NCBI GenBank assembly: GCA_031266555.1
Contig: JAISAU010000012.1
Coordinates: 1 to 64,000, forward strand
DNA length: 64,000 nt
Direction of reading: 5' to 3'
From: Campylobacteraceae bacterium
Lineage (GTDB): Bacteria; Campylobacterota; Campylobacteria; Campylobacterales; Campylobacteraceae
Part shown: one piece after another, positions 54,176 to 63,179 of the stretch
Numbering within the stretch: position 1 is the first letter of the stretch
How the letters are laid out: each line of letters begins with the position of its first letter
The notes under the pieces: generated by a model
What the model saw: only the letters and a program-made list of their open reading frames with translations
Told to the model about the DNA's origin: nothing
Databases searched by the model: none
Translations under genes and position numbers: made by a program

Positions 54176-55756
54176 TTATATTTTAGTAGATAATAACATT
54201 TTAAAAAAATATTTTATGTATTGTTTTTTTTCTAATGATTTTTTCATATCAATATAAATTATATATTTGGGATTTTTGTTCGTTAAAATATTCCATTTTT
54301 TATTTAACAGTATGGCGATGGCTTCCTTCATAGTTTTTAAGTGATTAGCATTCATAGATATTCCCGTTTTTGTCGTTCCTAATCCATAAGCATGTTTTTT
54401 AAGAGAACCGTGTAAGTCGCTATTGCCAATTGGATGCGGTGGAACATAAGTTTTTATGCCATGCTGTAAAAGTTGGTAAGAAAATGACATGTCTTCTCCA
54501 ACTAATTTATACATTTGAATCTCTTTTGGCGCTTCAAATAGATATCTTAGCCACTCTTTTTTAAAAAACCAACTATGTCCAACAAAATCAACTTCTGTTG
54601 TGAAATCCAATTCTCCATCCCATCCGACTCTATAATAACTTTTATTGACATGGTCAGGATAATCATATGGTTTTTTTAATATTATGCCTATTGTGCCATA
54701 TAAACCCTCCATTTTAAGCATTTCGGTATGACAGTTTTCTAACCATCTATTGCCTGGAATTGTATCATCATCAAAAATGCAAATATATTTATTTTTAGCC
54801 ATATTCATAGCAAATGCAAATCTGCCCCAAACGCCTATATTTTTGGGATTTATTTCAATAAAATCAAATTTATTTTTCAAATTTTCCGGTATTTTAATGC
54901 TGTCACCGGTTCCATCTTGATATAATAAAATTTCTTTTGGTTTCAAAGTCTGATTTTTTATTGCATTAAGTTGTAAATCTAAATTTTCAGGTCGTTTGTA
55001 TAGATTTAAAACTACGCTAACATTAAAGTCAGTAGTCATTGGATTATGCATCCAGCAATTTCTTTTAGCATAAACATTATCTTTTATCATATATGGTCTT
55101 GTCACTCCCATATAATAGCGGTCTATGGCGGAACCAAAATCTATATAACAATTTTGTGGGTTGTTTTTGAATAAATCAATGATTATTGGACCTGACATTG
55201 GTCCCGCAGAGACTACATATAGTATATTTTCCTGTTTGCCAAAATCACGTTTAATATTTTCTAGCATTTTCGGAGCATCATTTTTCCAAAAAGAGATACA
55301 ATCATCAGAGATTTCGTAATGTCTTAAGATATTTAAATTTCCTATTTTATATCCTATTGCAGAATAATTGGCTATTAATATGGCATCTCTTGTAATTAAA
55401 TTAAATTTTTTTATAAAATGCTCATAATTAGCATTTACCCATAAATTGGCAAAAGTAATATTTTTACTATCTATTCTACTTTTATACCAGTAGTAAGCGG
55501 CAGAATCGCAACAAGGACATGAAATTCCAAAAAATACATTTTTATTAACTATGGAAAGCGTTTCGTTTAAATTTTCCCCAAGTTTTGATATATAAGGTGG
55601 CGCTTTCCATCCTTCTTGTGCTACAATAGGATTTCCCATTATTATACTTCGTTCGCCATCCCCATTTCTGACTAAAGCAAAATTTTCGCCATTTTCAATC
55701 TTTTGCCAAAATTTGTTAAATTCGTCACTCAAATATACATTATTTTCTTTATGCAT
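54176..55756 (-). CDS. bifunctional glycosyltransferase: GT-D domain fused to GT2 domain
   Basis: 526 aa. Residues 1-235 are a GT-D (DUF1792) domain with the donor site ALVRNGDGE (D33-x-E35) and the Cys-rich FFGISCPCCDS; residues 243-500 are a GT-A family 2 domain with VSVVLNLYKRPENLDLQLNAI, YQDGTGD, NIGVWGRFAFAMN and the DDD motif at 329-331. GT-D enzymes were first characterised in serine-rich adhesin glycosylation; in a polysaccharide locus a two-sugar polymerase-like role is possible. Opposite strand from the LPS operon, with wecB 5 bp upstream. Confidence 0.75.
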   Translation of the reverse strand: MHKENNVYLSDEFNKFWQKIENGENFALVRNGDGERSIIMGNPIVAQEGWKAPPYISKLGENLNETLSIVNKNVFFGISCPCCDSAAYYWYKSRIDSKNITFANLWVNANYEHFIKKFNLITRDAILIANYSAIGYKIGNLNILRHYEISDDCISFWKNDAPKMLENIKRDFGKQENILYVVSAGPMSGPIIIDLFKNNPQNCYIDFGSAIDRYYMGVTRPYMIKDNVYAKRNCWMHNPMTTDFNVSVVLNLYKRPENLDLQLNAIKNQTLKPKEILLYQDGTGDSIKIPENLKNKFDFIEINPKNIGVWGRFAFAMNMAKNKYICIFDDDTIPGNRWLENCHTEMLKMEGLYGTIGIILKKPYDYPDHVNKSYYRVGWDGELDFTTEVDFVGHSWFFKKEWLRYLFEAPKEIQMYKLVGEDMSFSYQLLQHGIKTYVPPHPIGNSDLHGSLKKHAYGLGTTKTGISMNANHLKTMKEAIAILLNKKWNILTNKNPKYIIYIDMKKSLEKKQYIKYFFKMLLSTKI

Positions 55757-55761
55757 AATTA

Positions 55762-56883
55762 TTATTCCTCATATAATTTTTTTCTTATTGTTTGCTCTAT
55801 AATTTTGCTGGCATTTCCATCGCCATAAGGATTTTTTATATTTTTATTAGTTGTGGTTTTATTTTTTTCTAAAATAAGAGCAGATTGAGCTACAATTGTT
55901 TCACACTCTGTTCCTATAAGTTTTGCAAAACCTGCTTCTACTCCTTCTTTACGTTCCGTTTCATATCTCATTACAAGTATTGGAACTCCAAATGTAGGAG
56001 CTTCCTCTTGGATTCCTCCGCTATCGGTCAATATCAATTTGGCATGTTTCATTATGGTTACTAAAATTGGATAATCTAATGTGGGTAGAAGTATAATATT
56101 TTCAAACGAGTTCAAAGCTGTTTGTATCAAATATTTTACATTCGGATTCGGATGTACTGGTATTACAAATTTGTGATTTTGAAATTTATATGCCAATTTT
56201 TTAATTGCTTCTATTATATTTTTTAGTCTATCACCGTGATTTTCGCGTCTATGAACAGTAATTAATACTAATTTATCATCAATATTAATATTATATTTTT
56301 TTAGGTAGACTAATGATTTCGTTAATGCCGTATCTGATAAATAGAATAGCGCATCAATAACCGTGTTGCCGGATATAATTATTTTGTTTTCATCAATACC
56401 TTCTTGCAGTAGTGCCTGTTTTGACTGATTTGTAGGGGCAAAGTGAATAAAAGCTATTCTGCTGATCATTTGTCTCAATGCTTCTTCGGGAAATGGTTCA
56501 TGCATATTGTAAGAACGCAGCCCTGCTTCTACATGAAATACTGGGATTTTATTGTAAAATCCAGCCAATGCACCGCAAAATGCAGTCATTGTATCGCCTT
56601 GAACTATTACAGCATCAAATTTACCACTTAAAATTACATTACGCATTTTAGATAAAAGCCTCTCTTGCAGTGTAATTAGTTCTTGATTTTTTGTCATTAT
56701 ATTTAGAGTTATGTCTGCTTTTAATTCAAAAAAATTAAGAGTTTGATTAGAGAGCTCTTTTTGTTGTTCTGTATTGCAAATGGTAACTTTATAAATATTG
56801 TTATATTGTTTAAAAACTAAAACTAATGGAGCTAATTTTATGACTTCCGGACGAGTGCCTAAAATAAATAGTATTTTTTTCAT
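55762..56883 (-). CDS. wecB: UDP-N-acetylglucosamine 2-epimerase (non-hydrolysing)
   Basis: 373 aa GT-B-like epimerase producing UDP-ManNAc. FILGTRPEVIKLAPLV at the N terminus, VQGDTMTAFCGALAGF, HVEAGLRSYNM, TVHRRENHG and TDSGGIQEEAPTFGVPILVMR are complete. Pairs with the fusion glycosyltransferase, which may use a ManNAc-derived sugar (inference). Confidence 0.92.
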   Translation of the reverse strand: MKKILFILGTRPEVIKLAPLVLVFKQYNNIYKVTICNTEQQKELSNQTLNFFELKADITLNIMTKNQELITLQERLLSKMRNVILSGKFDAVIVQGDTMTAFCGALAGFYNKIPVFHVEAGLRSYNMHEPFPEEALRQMISRIAFIHFAPTNQSKQALLQEGIDENKIIISGNTVIDALFYLSDTALTKSLVYLKKYNINIDDKLVLITVHRRENHGDRLKNIIEAIKKLAYKFQNHKFVIPVHPNPNVKYLIQTALNSFENIILLPTLDYPILVTIMKHAKLILTDSGGIQEEAPTFGVPILVMRYETERKEGVEAGFAKLIGTECETIVAQSALILEKNKTTTNKNIKNPYGDGNASKIIEQTIRKKLYEE

Positions 56884-56939
56884 TTATTAATTATACCACA
56901 AAATATTTATATAAAAAAACGATTGGGTTTTATTTTTGA

Positions 56940-57388
56940 ACAGTGATGAATAGTTTAATAAAATACTTTTCAAAGAATTAAATGAAATTATTCAAAAAAA
57001 TCTAAACATCATATAGTCTTGCTTTTGATTTGGTTTATGAAGATATGTAGTACAAAAAAGTTGTCTAGCAATACGTTCATATATTCGCCTTATTTGTGAC
57101 ATTTCATCATAGGAGCTTAAACAATTAGAAATATGCAACTAAACGAATAAGATAACAATTGCATGCATGTTAGGTTGGTATTTGCCCGATTGCGGCAACT
57201 CTTTGGAGTATAAAAATTTTTACGATGAATGCAGAAAAATATTTCATTCGTTTGATTTGAAAAAAAATGCTAAAACGCCAATCAAGTACAATTACAAACT
57301 TTTTAAACGCGTCCGCTTATATCCATATTGGTTGTTTAGAATAAAAATGAAAATATCAAAACTAATACGGAGGCTAAAAGGAAAATAA
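56940..57388 (+). pseudogene. decayed family 2 glycosyltransferase remnant
   Basis: In the frame from 57021 the DNA reads AFDLVYEDM, then stop codons, then QYVHIFALFVTFHHRS, the usual late region of GT2 proteins. A 73-codon open frame at 57167-57388 in another frame (LGWYLPDCGNS...YPYWLFRIKMKISKLI) reads like the C-terminal tail of such an enzyme. Stops and a frameshift mean it is not a working gene. Confidence 0.4.
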
Positions 57389-57452
57389 CTTTTAAAATTT
57401 AATCGCAACACAAGATAAAACTTTATCTTTTATAGTATTTTCATTTTAAAAT

Positions 57453-58736
57453 ATGGTAAAATACTTGAAATTTTTATTAGGATATGTTTTGTTGCGTGAT
57501 AATATTAAACTAAACAATGTTATTTTAAACGAAAAAGAGTTTATTGGAATGGGATCTCATAGAAAGTGTTATATTCATCCTGAAGACGACTCTTTATGCG
57601 TAAAGATACTGCATGATAATAGTAAAGCTGCTAAAAAACAACTATCAAGAGAGATCAAATACAATGAAAAACTAAAAGGGCATAACATACCGATTTTACC
57701 GAAGTATTATGGAAAAATATCTACAAATATGGGTCAAGGATATGTGTTTGAATTTGTGAAAAATGTTGGGGGGGGGACATCTAAAAGCCTTCTTAACTAT
57801 TTAACGTCAGATATACTATTGCGAGATAATTTTGACGGATTGGTTGACGCGTTAAAAAGATTAAAAGCAGATATGTTATTTTATAAAATAATAACTATGG
57901 CATTTTATCCTCAAAATATTCTTTATAAAAAAGATGAGAACGGTTTTGGAAGATTTATCATTATAGACGATATAGGCAGCGCGGCTCTTATTCCGATAGA
58001 GTACTATTTTTCTTTCGCGGCGCGCGCCAGAATAAACAGAAAATGGGAAAGATTTCTTAACCACATAAAAATAAAGTATTGTGGCGAATTAGTAAATAGA
58101 TTGGTAAAACAAGTGTCAGCCAACGATGAAACTATAGTTTTGAGTGATGAATATTTTATCGGCAAAGGTTCACACAAACAATGTTTTATTCATCCTAAAA
58201 ACAACAGACTATGCATAAAATTACCATATAATAAAGATGGCGAAAAAGATGTAAAAAGAGAGTTGAAGTATTTTAACTTGCTAAAAGAAAGAGGCGTTGA
58301 TTGCGATATTTTACCAAAATATTACGGTAGCGTATCCACAAATATCGGTGTAGGATATGTATTTGATCTTATTAAAGACTATAACGGTCAAGTGCCGCAA
58401 AATTTAAACGATTATTTATCTTCAGATATTTTATTGGAAGCTAATTTTTCTATTTTAGTCAATGAATTAAAAATATTAAAAGCAAAAATGCTTTTATGCG
58501 AAATAATCACGATGGGAATTTTCCCGATAAATATTCTTTGCAAAAAAAATAGTGAAAATTTGTACAGTTTTATTTTAATAAACGATATGGGCAGTGCGGC
58601 TCTTATTCCGATAGAGTACTATTTTTCTTTCGCGGCACATAATAGAGTAAATAGAAAATGGGAGAAATTTGTTAAGTATTTGGCAAAAAAATACTCCAAT
58701 TCGTTAGTGCAAGAATTAGTCAAACAAATAAGATAA
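57453..58736 (+). CDS. tandem YrbL-like kinase-fold protein with a G9 tract
   Basis: 427 aa made of two copies (about 24-218 and 229-427, 205 codons apart) of a PhoP-network YrbL-like, protein-kinase-fold domain. Each has a glycine loop (FIGMGSHRKCYIHP / FIGKGSHKQCFIHP), a lysine in LCVKIL / LCIKLP, REIKY / RELKY, and FYPQNILY / IFPINILC with IIDDIGSAALIP / LINDMGSAALIP as catalytic-loop and DFG-like sites. A G9 run at 57768-57776 encodes GGG106-108, in frame here; slippage would truncate it in domain 1. A 41-bp stretch is identical in both copies. Likely an LPS or glycan kinase. Confidence 0.72.
   Translation: MVKYLKFLLGYVLLRDNIKLNNVILNEKEFIGMGSHRKCYIHPEDDSLCVKILHDNSKAAKKQLSREIKYNEKLKGHNIPILPKYYGKISTNMGQGYVFEFVKNVGGGTSKSLLNYLTSDILLRDNFDGLVDALKRLKADMLFYKIITMAFYPQNILYKKDENGFGRFIIIDDIGSAALIPIEYYFSFAARARINRKWERFLNHIKIKYCGELVNRLVKQVSANDETIVLSDEYFIGKGSHKQCFIHPKNNRLCIKLPYNKDGEKDVKRELKYFNLLKERGVDCDILPKYYGSVSTNIGVGYVFDLIKDYNGQVPQNLNDYLSSDILLEANFSILVNELKILKAKMLLCEIITMGIFPINILCKKNSENLYSFILINDMGSAALIPIEYYFSFAAHNRVNRKWEKFVKYLAKKYSNSLVQELVKQIR
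57768..57776 (+). other. poly-G (G9) contingency tract in the YrbL-like gene
   Basis: Nine G in a row within a coding sequence of AT-rich DNA; tracts of this size are the known basis of phase variation in Campylobacter surface genes. The frame is open with G9. Confidence 0.75.
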
Positions 58737-58764
58737 TTTTTTAACAAATAGAGTTTATTTTAAC

Positions 58765-59646
58765 TCATATTTTCCATCTATTATGCATCCAAAACCACTG
58801 TTCCGGAGCCTCTTTTATGGCGCGTTCCAAAATATCGTTATAATGTTGCGTCATCGCTTCTATTTTATCTGTTTTGCTCTCTTTTTCTTCCGCTATATAA
58901 TTTACGGCGCCATAAAAAATTATCCTATATTTTCCGTTACTTTCTCGTTTCGCGAACATTGGGATAACTAAAGAGTCATATTTTAATTTCATACTCGCGA
59001 CAGAAGTGGTCGTGCGGCATTCTATACCAAAAAAAGTCGTCAAAGCGCTATTTGTAGATCCTGCTTTTTGGTCTATCAGCAAACCGACATTTCCACCGTT
59101 TTTAAGAGCTTTTACCATTTTGCTCATAGCTTCGCTTTTATATGTATTTTGATTTCCGTATCTTTCTCTAAACGGTTTTGTTAGATTTTTTTCTATTAAT
59201 ATATTATCCCCTTCTCTTCCTATCGCGACCATAGGATAGCCGTTCATTGCTAGAGCGTGAGGTAAAATCTCCCAATTGCCAAAATGCGCGGTTATAAAAA
59301 TGATCCCTTTTTTATTGTCTTTTGTAATATCTGCCATCGCTTTTAAGACCTCATCTTTATTGATTAAAAAATCATCAATAGTTTTTTTCTTATTTATAAT
59401 CAACATAATTTCAGCAGCGGTTATAGCGATGCTTTTAAAGCACGCTTTTGCGAGAGCAAAAATCTCTTTTTTATTTTTTTTAGGATATGCTTTTGTTAAA
59501 TTTATAATAGTTAAGTTGCGTCTTTTTTTTAATGCCCAAAAAAATACAATTCCAAAGAAATTGAACATGCCCAGCACAAAAGAAAGTGGCATTAGTTTAG
59601 ATAGTTTTAGAAAAAAAAGAACTACAAAATACTCTATTATTTGCAT
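58765..59646 (-). CDS. htrB: lipid A biosynthesis acyltransferase
   Basis: 293 aa LpxL/HtrB-family enzyme that adds secondary acyl chains to lipid A. N-terminal membrane helix, the H-x4-E catalytic motif HFGNWE (about 120-125), VGLLIDQKAGSTN and WFWMHNRWK at the C terminus are typical. Monocistronic here, convergent with the YrbL-like gene. In C. jejuni htrB is also in the LOS locus. Confidence 0.9.
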   Translation of the reverse strand: MQIIEYFVVLFFLKLSKLMPLSFVLGMFNFFGIVFFWALKKRRNLTIINLTKAYPKKNKKEIFALAKACFKSIAITAAEIMLIINKKKTIDDFLINKDEVLKAMADITKDNKKGIIFITAHFGNWEILPHALAMNGYPMVAIGREGDNILIEKNLTKPFRERYGNQNTYKSEAMSKMVKALKNGGNVGLLIDQKAGSTNSALTTFFGIECRTTTSVASMKLKYDSLVIPMFAKRESNGKYRIIFYGAVNYIAEEKESKTDKIEAMTQHYNDILERAIKEAPEQWFWMHNRWKI

Positions 59647-59713
59647 CTATTTAGCATCCTTGAATAATTAAATGAGATATAATTGTACAAAACTAAAACC
59701 AAAAGGATAATTA

Positions 59714-60499
59714 ATGATTTGTGTATTTGATTGCGAGACGATTCCTGATTTTGATTTAATACGAAATGTTTTTGGTTTCAAAGGGGATGATGAGGCTGTA
59801 GCGACTCTTGCGATGAGCGAACAAAAAGAGAAAACCGGGAGCGAATTTTTGCCTATATCATTTCATCAAGTAACGGCTATTTCGGCGGTGATTGCGGATG
59901 ATTTTGGAATGTTTGTAAGAGTTAACAGCATGGAAGGCAAAAGCGAGAGAGAACTGATAAGCTCCTTTTTATCGTTTATTGATAGAAAAAATCCTAAACT
60001 TGTAAGTTTTAACGGGCGAAGTTTTGATATGCCTATGATTTTAGCGCGCGCTATGCGTTACAATCTATCGTGTCCGGCATATTTTGACACAGACAATAAA
60101 GAACTTGGTAAAAGCAAGTGGGATAGTTATAGATATCGCTATAGTGATAAATTTCATGTAGATTTGATAGATCATATAAGTGATTTTGGAGCGGTTAGAG
60201 GGTTGAAACTCGATCATCTTTGCACTATGACAGGACTTCCCGGAAAATATGACGTAAGCGGCGGCCAAGTGATGGATCTATATCTTGGAGGTGAAATTGA
60301 AAAGATAAAAGAGTATTGCGAAAGCGATACGCTTAATACTTATTGGTTATATCTGAAATATGAACTCTTGAAGGGAAATTTAACTTTAGAGGATTATAAG
60401 CGTTCCATTTTTGTTATGAGCGAAAAAATGCCGACACATAGAGGATATAAAAGCGTATTTACAGACGCGATAAGTAAGGAACTTGAAAAGCATAGTTAA
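59714..60499 (+). CDS. predicted 3'-5' exonuclease (PolB-exo2-like, RNase H fold)
   Basis: 261 aa. DEDD acidic residues are seen in VFDCETIPD (7-10), SFNGRSFDMPMI (about 97-108), and YCESDTLNTYWLY (about 200-212), and match the family of stand-alone exonucleases related to DNA polymerase B proofreading domains. Substrate unknown; DNA repair or RNA trimming. AAGGA ribosome site. Confidence 0.8.
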   Translation: MICVFDCETIPDFDLIRNVFGFKGDDEAVATLAMSEQKEKTGSEFLPISFHQVTAISAVIADDFGMFVRVNSMEGKSERELISSFLSFIDRKNPKLVSFNGRSFDMPMILARAMRYNLSCPAYFDTDNKELGKSKWDSYRYRYSDKFHVDLIDHISDFGAVRGLKLDHLCTMTGLPGKYDVSGGQVMDLYLGGEIEKIKEYCESDTLNTYWLYLKYELLKGNLTLEDYKRSIFVMSEKMPTHRGYKSVFTDAISKELEKHS

Positions 60500-60529
60500 T
60501 ATTTTATTTGTATTTAATTTTTTATTGTG

Positions 60530-60535
60530 TACAAT
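60530..60535 (+). promoter_or_regulatory. extended -10 TGTGTACAAT for comEA
   Basis: TACAAT with a TGTG extension, 31 bp before the comEA start, in the 66-bp gap after the exonuclease gene. Confidence 0.5.
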
Positions 60536-60565
60536 CCAAAATTATTTTTACAATAAGGAGTTTAC

Positions 60566-60808
60566 ATGAGAAAAATTTTATTAATGCTAATGCTTTTGAT
60601 TGCCTCTTTGTTCGCAAAGATTGATATCAATAGCGCTGATGCTGAAACGCTAACGTCAATCAAAGGATTGGGGGAGAAAAAGGCTGAAGCCATTGTGAAA
60701 TACCGCGAGACAAATGGCAAATTCAAAAGCGCTGATGAGCTTTTGAATGTAAAAGGTATCGGCGAGAAACTTTTGGAAACAATTAAAGAGGAAGTTGAGG
60801 TCAAATAA
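60566..60808 (+). CDS. comEA: ComEA-like helix-hairpin-helix DNA-binding protein
   Basis: 80 aa. Signal peptide (KILLMLMLLIASLFA) then two HhH motifs: LTSIKGLGEKKAEAIVKYRE and LLNVKGIGEKLLETIKEEV. Binds double-stranded DNA non-specifically in the periplasm for natural transformation; the same size as C. jejuni Cj0011c. AAGGAG ribosome site, 5-nt spacing. Confidence 0.88.
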   Translation: MRKILLMLMLLIASLFAKIDINSADAETLTSIKGLGEKKAEAIVKYRETNGKFKSADELLNVKGIGEKLLETIKEEVEVK

Positions 60809-60910
60809 GACCTCCGCCTCAAAGCTATTTTTAAAGTTTATCTGTTTTTTTTAAACTATTATTAGCTACAATACTACTTTTAAAAAATCCCATACATGTG
60901 AAGGGTATTC

Positions 60911-63178
60911 ATGAAATTTTTAATGGAACCTGCGAATAGATTGCGAAATATCTGTATTTTTGCTTTAATACTTTTCGCTTTTGTTTTCTCATCTCTTGTT
61001 AGACTTACATGGGTTTATCAAATGAACGTTCCCGGTAATGATAGAATGCTTTGGAATAATGAATTTATGGTGACAACCAATGATTCGTATTATTGGGCGG
61101 AAGGTGCTAGAGATTTAGTTTTTTGCGATAAAGATAATGCAAACAATAGCGAGTATTATCAACAAAATTGCCATCAAGAGTTTGATCTATCGCCCACAGA
61201 AGAGTCGTTGCCAAAGTTAACGCACTTTCTTTACGATATATTACCGTTTTCTCTTGAGACAATAATATTTTATCTGCCGGTATTCGGAGCTTCCTTGGTT
61301 GTTATACCAATAATTCTTATGGGAAGCAGACTAAATCTTCTATTGCCAGGTTTTATAGCGGCACTACTTACCAGTATTGGCATAAGTTATTATTCGCGCA
61401 CAGTAGTTGGATACTATGACACGGATATGTTTAATATTCTATTTCCAATGCTTCTCGTGTGGTCGTTATCTCTAGCTATAAAAACGAAAGAGAAAAAATA
61501 TCTGCTTTTGAGCGGTCTTGAGATAGTGATATATAGGTGGTTGTATCCTGCCAGCTACTCTTTGGAGTTCGCGTTTTTTGGATTAGTCGCAATCTATACG
61601 GTATACATGTTAGTAATAGAATCTCTTCAAAATAAAAAATTAAGTATATCGGAGATTTTGTTTTTAAAACAAAACGTATCAAACTATCAGCTTTTGTCTA
61701 TTATGTTAATAGGCATGATGGGAACGCCTTTTATTATAAGATTTGTAAGCGTAATAGCGTTATTTTTAGTAGCTTTTAAAAAAGAGTTTGAAAAGTTTGC
61801 TTTATATATACTCGCAGGTTCCATACTCGCATTTTTTATAACAGGCGGTATAAATCCCGTAATAGACCAACTAAACTCTTATATTTTTCAAAGAGAAGGC
61901 ACTATAGCCAATGAAGAACTGCAATTTTTCTCAGTAACGCAAACTATAGTGGAAGCCCAAACTGTTAACATAGGGGATATTGCGGAAAGAACGAGTGGAA
62001 ATATATTTTTGTTTATAATAGCCATTATAGGATATGCTTGGTTATGTTTTAGACAGCCTCTCATGCTCCTTATGCTGCCTCTTATTGGACTTGGATTTAT
62101 GTCGCTTAAAGGAGGGCTTCGTTTTGCTATGTACGCTACTCCGGTTATTGCGTTTGGAATCGGATTTTTCATTTTTAGAATTACGGAATTGTTACATGTG
62201 TATGTCAAAAACAAAAAAATAGCTTTAGCTTCATCTGTTATATTTACGCTTGTTGCGGTCGCGTTTGTTTTGAATCCGCTTATAAAAAATGCTTGGGATT
62301 ATAGAATCGGTACCGTTTTTACGCAAGAAGAAGTTAAACTCATAGAAGATTTTGGAAAAAATGCAAGCAGAGAAGATTATGTGCTCACTTGGTGGGATTA
62401 TGGGTATCCTATACGTTACTATGCCGATGTAAAAACGCTTGTTGACGGAGCAAAACATGGCGGAGATGTCAATTTTCCCGTTAGCTTCGCGCTTTCACAC
62501 GATCAAAAAAGCGCTGCGAATATAGCAAGACTTGATGTGGAATATACTGAAAATAGGCATTTGACAGAAAAAACAAATCAAAATAAATCTGAGTCGGACA
62601 AAATAGCGTTACCCAGCAATAACGTTGCATGGATAATGAAAGATTATGGTTTTAAAAACTCAAACGATTTCATAGTTTCTCTAAAAAAAGATATGGATTT
62701 GCCGAAAAAAACCAGAGACATATACTTTTATCTGCCGTTTAGAATGTTGGATATATATCCTACGATTATGAGATTTAGTTATCTTGATTTAATGAGCGGA
62801 AAGAGTTTAAGGCAACCATTTTTTCTTATTTCAAGAGGAAGTAGAGATGCGGGAAATACTTTCATTTTAGATCAAGGATTTTCTATCGACAAACAAAAAA
62901 GTCTTTTAGTAGCGCCCGATAGACAAACATATCCGCTAAAACGGTTTGTTCAAGCGGGTTATCAGTCGGACGGATTTCGCGTAAATATCCAAAATTTGCA
63001 ATATGAAGGCGTGTATAGTTTGATACATTTACAAACTTACGGAGTATTTTTGATAGTTGACGAAGCGATGTATAACTCTGTTTACATACAATTATTTTAT
63101 TTGGAGCAATACGATCCTGAGTTATTTGAACTGGTCGCGGCAAATCCGTACGGTAAATTTTTTAAATTGAAGATATGA
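60911..63178 (+). CDS. pglB: oligosaccharyltransferase PglB
   Basis: 755 aa STT3-family enzyme that moves lipid-linked oligosaccharide to Asn in D/E-x-N-x-S/T. N-terminal part has 13 predicted membrane helices with the catalytic Asp in TTNDSYYWAEGARD (about 54-66), the flexible-loop Glu in TQTIVEAQTV and GGLRFAMYATPVIAFG; the periplasmic domain has WWDYGYPIRYYADVKTLVDG (about 498-517). Ribosome site AAGGG lies just after an ACATGTG palindrome half. The phosphohexomutase follows 1 bp later. Other pgl genes are not in the window. Confidence 0.95.
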   Translation: MKFLMEPANRLRNICIFALILFAFVFSSLVRLTWVYQMNVPGNDRMLWNNEFMVTTNDSYYWAEGARDLVFCDKDNANNSEYYQQNCHQEFDLSPTEESLPKLTHFLYDILPFSLETIIFYLPVFGASLVVIPIILMGSRLNLLLPGFIAALLTSIGISYYSRTVVGYYDTDMFNILFPMLLVWSLSLAIKTKEKKYLLLSGLEIVIYRWLYPASYSLEFAFFGLVAIYTVYMLVIESLQNKKLSISEILFLKQNVSNYQLLSIMLIGMMGTPFIIRFVSVIALFLVAFKKEFEKFALYILAGSILAFFITGGINPVIDQLNSYIFQREGTIANEELQFFSVTQTIVEAQTVNIGDIAERTSGNIFLFIIAIIGYAWLCFRQPLMLLMLPLIGLGFMSLKGGLRFAMYATPVIAFGIGFFIFRITELLHVYVKNKKIALASSVIFTLVAVAFVLNPLIKNAWDYRIGTVFTQEEVKLIEDFGKNASREDYVLTWWDYGYPIRYYADVKTLVDGAKHGGDVNFPVSFALSHDQKSAANIARLDVEYTENRHLTEKTNQNKSESDKIALPSNNVAWIMKDYGFKNSNDFIVSLKKDMDLPKKTRDIYFYLPFRMLDIYPTIMRFSYLDLMSGKSLRQPFFLISRGSRDAGNTFILDQGFSIDKQKSLLVAPDRQTYPLKRFVQAGYQSDGFRVNIQNLQYEGVYSLIHLQTYGVFLIVDEAMYNSVYIQLFYLEQYDPELFELVAANPYGKFFKLKI

Positions 63179-63179
63179 T

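Noticed and set aside
57167-57388. 73-codon frame as an independent gene
   Set aside because: No clear ribosome site, and upstream DNA in other frames reads like the missing parts of a glycosyltransferase, so it is better seen as a remnant.
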